This document shows, one piece after another, positions 59,180 to 64,000 of a stretch of 64,000 nucleotides of DNA (position 1 is its first letter; every line of letters starts with the position of its first letter). This DNA is from Grammothele lineata (taxonomy: Eukaryota > Basidiomycota > Agaricomycetes > Polyporales > Polyporaceae): positions 496,001 to 560,000 of the forward strand of contig NDFF03000029.1 in assembly GCA_002150815.3 (NCBI GenBank), in the 5' to 3' direction. The notes below the pieces were generated by a model. It was given only the letters and a program-made list of their open reading frames with translations, ran no database searches and was not told the DNA's origin. Made by a program: the position numbers and the translations under genes.

Positions 59180-62100
59180 CGTGTCAAACAGGGCGAGCGA
59201 AGGGGCCCGGAGAGGGGAGACACTCGGCGAGTCTATATATGCATCGAGACGGATGCCCGTTCACACTCCTGTGGTCATTTGACTGCCTGTTTGTGCGAAA
59301 TCCACCCTGTTAGGTTGCGGAAGTAGTAAGCACGTGCAGTGGGAACGGGAGAGTTGAATAGGACAAAATCGAAATCCTCATACCTCGACTCTCGAGCATA
59401 CTGCGACACCATTCGACGGTTGCAGGAGGTGGCACCATAGCTAGAATGCCTCACAATGTTGATAGGGTACGAATGCATGGGTGTATATGGTGCGTGCTTT
59501 ATTCCCTCACGGTGAGCTGCTGCTATTGATTTTGTGCTAGCGGTAAACTAGGAGGAGTGCGGTCGTACGGGACGCGAGCAACCGATAGAGTGCCTGATGC
59601 GTTCGACCATCCTGGCGTTCTGCAGCAGAATTGTAGGCCGCGAGTCCCTGTAATGAGTACCTTCCGAGAGCAGCTTGTACGTATATGAGGGGAAAGACAC
59701 GGCGAGCGTCCGAGGTCAAGTCGCGATTGACGCGCGTCGCGACGCGTCGCGTGCATCACAGAAACGGCGGGGATCTTGCCATCCATTCAAATATAGTTAC
59801 AATTGATGATAATGAGACTACCATCAACGCAATGATTACAAACCCGTAATCAGTAATAGTCTCATTTTCACGGCAATGCGGTCATTGGGAGGCCATTGCA
59901 AGGCCATTGCAACGACGTTGCTAGGCGCACAATGATGAGACCTGTTACGAGGAAGCCAATGATATCGCCCGTTGTAAGGGCTGTAATCCTCCCCGCGACG
60001 CTAAGGCACTCAGAAGATCGTTAGGATGTATCCAATGGTTGAGCTAGTAAGAACGACAACGACATCTCATCCTTCTTATGAACTTATAAGCATGCCTTGC
60101 AATGTATCTAGGAGTATGCCAGTGCCACACGCTATAATTACTCAATATTGAGATTGAATGGATTCTCATTTTGACGACGAATACAGGTACGACAATACTG
60201 CTATACAGACAGGAACTACGTGTATGTTCATCGAGAACTCACCAGACGGACCATGCGACAGACGATAGCCGGAACGAAAAGGCTCACTCATGATATCCAC
60301 CCCCATCCAGCCTCTACCCTACCGCAGGGCCAAAAGCTACTCACAGCAGGCTCATGGCGAGACCGTCGTAGTACTGACACATGACCTTCAGCAACTCCTG
60401 GTAACACCTATACACGGCGTGTACTCACTGTGTCTCGTTGTCCCATCATGCGCGACACCGTTTGACTCATAGCGCACAAAGGTTCTCGTCACGGAGCTCA
60501 CCTAGTTTCGCTGCGCTCATGTTCGACATATTTCGAGTCGTGCTCTTGGCGGCTGACGGGGGTATAACTTGCGACCGTGACACATCTTGTTTTGGTAGCG
60601 ACAGATAACCTCAAATTAGACTGGCGAACGTGGTAGAGACGTAGATTAGACTTACGAGCCACATCGTCGGCGTACATCACGCTAGCTCTCGTCATGGGCT
60701 CTAATCCGCGCCCGGTATTCCTCCCCAGGGGCCCAAATGGCGACAATGTTGCCAACGTGTCGGGAAATGTCAACGCTCCGAGCCCCAGCCCACGAAGTGA
60801 AGTGAATGTCAGCGCAAAAGACCTCTAGCGGACCCAATGGTACATACCTTCACCACAGCCAGGAAGTTCCAGGGACAGGCTGGAGGTTAAATTGGTCTTG
60901 GAGACATGTAGGGGACGTCCTGGGGGAAGGGCTAATCCGGGAGACAAGCACCTTAGTCCCAAGAGGTGAGAGAGAGAAGTCGAGTGGAGAGGAGTGAGGA
61001 GAGCAGGGGCAACCGCAACGGTGTTGCGCGTCGTCAGGCTGGACGCCAATTTAGGGCAGGTCGGGACGGACTTGTCCTCCTCAGTAACCGGACGGGCGCT
61101 ACTCACTTCTCCTCGCCGTCCGGAGGCTGCGTAGACCCGCGCCGATACGATCGAGTCGCGCCCATCTACTGCATGTCTATGGAGATCAGCAAGGCGAAGA
61201 GAGAGGAGGCTCTTTCACTAATAAAATATGATGCGACACCTACAGGGAAGACTCTCGTACACGAGACTAATGCCCGAAGGTATATTACCTATTCGTAGAG
61301 TCGACCCGGATCCATACAACTTGGCGAATCGCGATCGCCGCCATTGCGTTACGTGGGCAAGGCGCGCTCAGCGCAACTTCCTCCGCATGTGGACAGTTGT
61401 GCCCATGGCAACTCTCGATCGTACTTATGCTTGTTACTACACAACGACTAGATCATCTCTACACCGATGCTAGGGCCTTAAGTTGTCCTGTCCAGTGCAA
61501 TTATTATCGTTTCGCTTGGGACAAGATTGTATCGAATACAATGTTGAGGCCCACTTAGATATACGTAGCTAGGCCCTTACCACGTTCGCCTAAGCGGCTA
61601 CTTAAGACACCAATCATAACAGCCGAACATAAAGTATTCGCGATGCACTTGGAAGGAATTGCAAAGTGGGGTGAGCGTGCTAACAGGGCTAAGTCTGGGG
61701 GATCATTGCAACACCATTGCGGCCGCATTCCAACCGCCTAGCGCTCTTTACCATCAATTGCCATGTATGGAATTCTCCGGCGCCTTACATCTTCGCCGCC
61801 GTTTCTGTGATGTCACTCCTCCGTAGGCTCGTCTTTTCCTTCTCTTCCACTCTATGACCTTGAGGCCTTGAGGCCCCGCCTCACCTGTTGATCGCAGACA
61901 TCTTGGCACCCGTGTCCCACCAAGACCCGCCGTATCGCCCAGGCAGTCCCAGTGACATCTCCCATCGCTCTTTCCCCAGAGGGATCTGCAGCAGCATGCC
62001 CCTGGGAGGATCCCTCTGCGCGCCCTCTAGTCAGTTGAGCTCCCCAGAATACGGGGGAATGGCCGCGCAAGGAAGACCTCGAGGACGGGCCACGGCCCTA

Positions 62101-62274
62101 GAGAAGGAAAGAAGCTGTCAAGGCGGTCTGCGGCGACCACACGCAGAAGCTCAAGGGCGTCTCTCGTCCCCGTTAAGTCCCACGTCCGTCCCCAGCCGCG
62201 TCCCCCCATCCCCCGTATCTCCCTTCTCTCTACCACCATCTCTTTGCCCCCCACAACCTCTGCTACTTTCAACC
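59180..62274. other. Gene-poor interval with CCATTGC repeats
   Basis: 3.1 kb without a convincing gene, between the MFS and C2H2 C starts (divergent). Similar blocks built on CATTGCAA and CCATTGC occur near 59893-59921 and 61706-61725. Frames on the minus strand at 61106-60825 and 60773-60498 are open and protein-like in parts (FGPLGRNTGRGLEPM) but have no known domain, and a tandem TCTAAT-TACG-type repeat sits inside the second. The right end holds the promoter and leader of C2H2 gene C. Confidence 0.4.
59234..59241 (-). promoter_or_regulatory. Possible TATA box of the MFS gene
   Basis: TATATA on the minus strand about 55-60 bases before the ATG at 59179. Positional inference only. Confidence 0.35.
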
Positions 62275-63362
62275 ATGGCTTCCTTCGATTTCGTTTCCCA
62301 AGAGCCCGGCATGCCGTCCAGGAACCCATGGGGCGACATCCCGGCGGGCCCCCTCGCAGCCGAGGCTTTGACCAGCCCCGACGGCGTTTGGGCTCTTCCA
62401 GCTCTCAACAACAGTCTGGACGAGGATCTCAGCGACTTCCTCAACCCCTTCGGCGGATCCGAGCTGGCCGATCGGTTCGACTGGACCTCTCTTTCCTCCT
62501 CGATCGAGTTCATCCCCGGCACCCCCACCCTCACCGCCAGTTCTGGGAGTCGTTCCTCCTCCGTCGAACCGCCTTCTCCTCCGGCGGACGGCTTCGGATC
62601 CCCTCCATCCTTTTCAGTCATCGACCCAGCTCTCCTCGATGGCAGCAAGGGCGTCATCTACCACCAGAACATCCCTATGATCGCGGCGGACCCCCTCGTC
62701 CCCGACTTCGCCTTCGCCTTCGACCTCAGCATGGTAACTCCCGACTTCGCTGTCGATCACCGTCTCTCATATGACTGTGGGCCGCCGCCGCCACAGCACG
62801 AGGTCGGTGCTGCGACGGCAGGAGCTCAGGGTCTGGCGTCGGACATGGAGGGGTACGCGAACGTGTTCGCGTTCCTCCCCATGGACGCGGCGCCGCCCTC
62901 CCCTCCCCCCCAGGTTGAGACGCCCGCCCCCGTTTCGCCCCCCGCCCTCAAGACCGCGAAACGTATGCGTCCCGCTAAGCACGAGATCGTCGACGAGGAC
63001 GACATCGAGGAGAAGGAAGGCAAGCCCACCAAGCGCCGTCGCCAGCAGGACACGACGCCCCGCTACCATTGCCCCCACTGCCCCTCGAGTAAGTTATCTT
63101 CTTGCAGCGATTCTATTGTCTAACCAGTCAATTCCTTTCGATAGAGTTTGCGCGCACGCATAACCTCAAAGTGCACGTCGAGTCCGTGCACCTCAACCAG
63201 CGCAACTTCAAGTGCGACCATCCCAGCGGGTGTACGAAGGAATTCGGACGCAAGCACGATCTCGTCCGGCACATCCAAAGCAAGCACACCAACCTCGGCT
63301 CGCCCCGCCGCAAGCCCTTCCCTAACGAGAAGGGTGCGAAGGGCAAGGCCAAGAAGAACTAG
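62275..63362 (+). CDS. C2H2 zinc-finger transcription factor C
   Basis: A predicted nuclear regulator of 343 residues. Exon 1 is 62275-63088 and exon 2 is 63145-63362; the 56-base intron keeps frame. The frame stays open upstream of 62275, but this ATG (AACCATGGCT) follows a pyrimidine-rich leader and gives MASFDFVSQEPG. The head is Ser/Pro-rich with acidic hydrophobic patches (LDEDLSDFLNPFGG) that resemble activation segments. A basic-acidic-basic region (KTAKRMRPAKHE, KPTKRRRQQD) is a likely nuclear signal. Two regular fingers: CPHCPSKFARTHNLKVH with VESVH (C-x2-C-x12-H-x4-H) and CDHPSGCTKEFGRKHDLVRH with IQSKH (C-x5-C-x12-H-x4-H). The tail is short and Lys-rich (KGAKGKAKKN). The intron splits finger 1 in phase 1, as in A and B. 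Confidence 0.88.
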
Positions 63363-64000
63363 GCTACGACCAGTCGCCCGGTACGTCCCCTCTCTCCACT
63401 TTCTACCCGTTCTTCTATATCATTGCTGCGATGATACTCACGCCGCTCTGCAGATCCGCGGATCGCGCGCACCAGCAGCATAGGATTTCTCCAGTCCAGC
63501 GCCCTACTGAAGCGGCCAGTCAAACGTCGAACTGATGGCTTGAACATGGCGCTGGACTGTTCATGAGGATTCATATGCGGCTTGTGGACGGGAAGTCGAG
63601 CGGTGCGTCTTTGCGTGGGAGGGCAACCCCGGGTCCGGTGCTCGGGGGGCCGTCCCAGCGAAGAGGTACGCGCTCGAGCGTAGAAGGCTCTTTTCTTGGT
63701 CTCGTATGGCAATTTTGGTATCCGTCTCGTATTCTCTGTTGTATCCTCCGTCTCCCCATATGCACCATCCTTTGCGTCTGTGATGTTTCGTGTCTATGTC
63801 GTCTCGTATATGCGTCTCGTTCTTACTCCGCCCACCACTCTGATTCAAACGTCGTACTATATTCTGGCTCTCCGTGATGTACGATACATATTGAGCAGGC
63901 TCTGTGAACGTCTCCGTATCGCATACATTCGCGTCATTTCTTTCGCGATCGTTATCGCGCTGTTTACCGCAGCATCCGACAAGTAATCTCGGCCGAAGCT
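63363..64000. other. 3' flank of C2H2 gene C to the window edge
   Basis: No gene recognised. Presumably the 3' untranslated region and flanking DNA; short frames only. Confidence 0.45.

Noticed and set aside
60498..61106. Possible two-exon minus-strand gene
   Set aside because: Splicing needs phase choices that introduce stops or lose the best frame, and no family is recognised.
59800..61760. Possible terminal inverted repeats (CAATTGATG-TAA-GAG, 15 of 17 matching) bounding a 2-kb element
   Set aside because: An imperfect 17-base match is not rare over this distance, no target-site duplication was seen, and no transposase frame lies inside.

Overview
The window is nuclear DNA from a filamentous basidiomycete. 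The genes are split by many short (about 50-70 nt) GT-AG introns. Several families, namely DUF6533 and DUF6535 membrane proteins, MYND-finger proteins, a CYP505-type fused P450 and Het-C, look like those of mushroom-forming Agaricomycetes, probably Polyporales. Taxon and family names come from recognising protein sequence by eye, and no database was searched. No tRNA, rRNA, CRISPR or intact transposon was recognised.

Layout. (1) 1-5.5 kb: the 3' part of an ABCA-like full ABC transporter, cut by the left window edge. (2) 5.6-16.4 kb: a tandem segmental duplication. Each unit holds a decayed MYND-family gene followed by an intact DUF6535 membrane-protein gene. (3) 16.9-31 kb: five DUF6533 multi-pass membrane genes. 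The first is damaged, and the last is inverted and most like its neighbour. (4) 32.4-34.2 kb: an aldo/keto reductase. (5) 35.0-36.2 and 39.3-40.3 kb: two C2H2 zinc-finger regulators, with a third paralogue at 62.3-63.4 kb. A relic of an MFS transporter exon lies between the first two. (6) 41.8-46.2 kb: a complete fused cytochrome P450/NADPH-P450 reductase. (7) 47.3-48.7 kb: ERG6 sterol C-24 methyltransferase. (8) 49.8-51.6 and 51.9-55.5 kb: a divergent pair, a G3BP-like NTF2+RRM RNA-binding protein and a Het-C-family secretory protein. (9) 56.9-59.2 kb: an allantoate-permease-type MFS transporter. (10) 59.2-62.3 kb: a long stretch without a convincing gene.

The right half mixes conserved housekeeping genes (ERG6, G3BP-like, Het-C) with metabolic genes. 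The left half is accessory and evolves by local duplication. I see no evidence for one coordinated pathway. The most notable structures are the DUF6533 array, the duplicated MYND/DUF6535 cassette, and the C2H2 trio that shares one intron position inside the first zinc finger.
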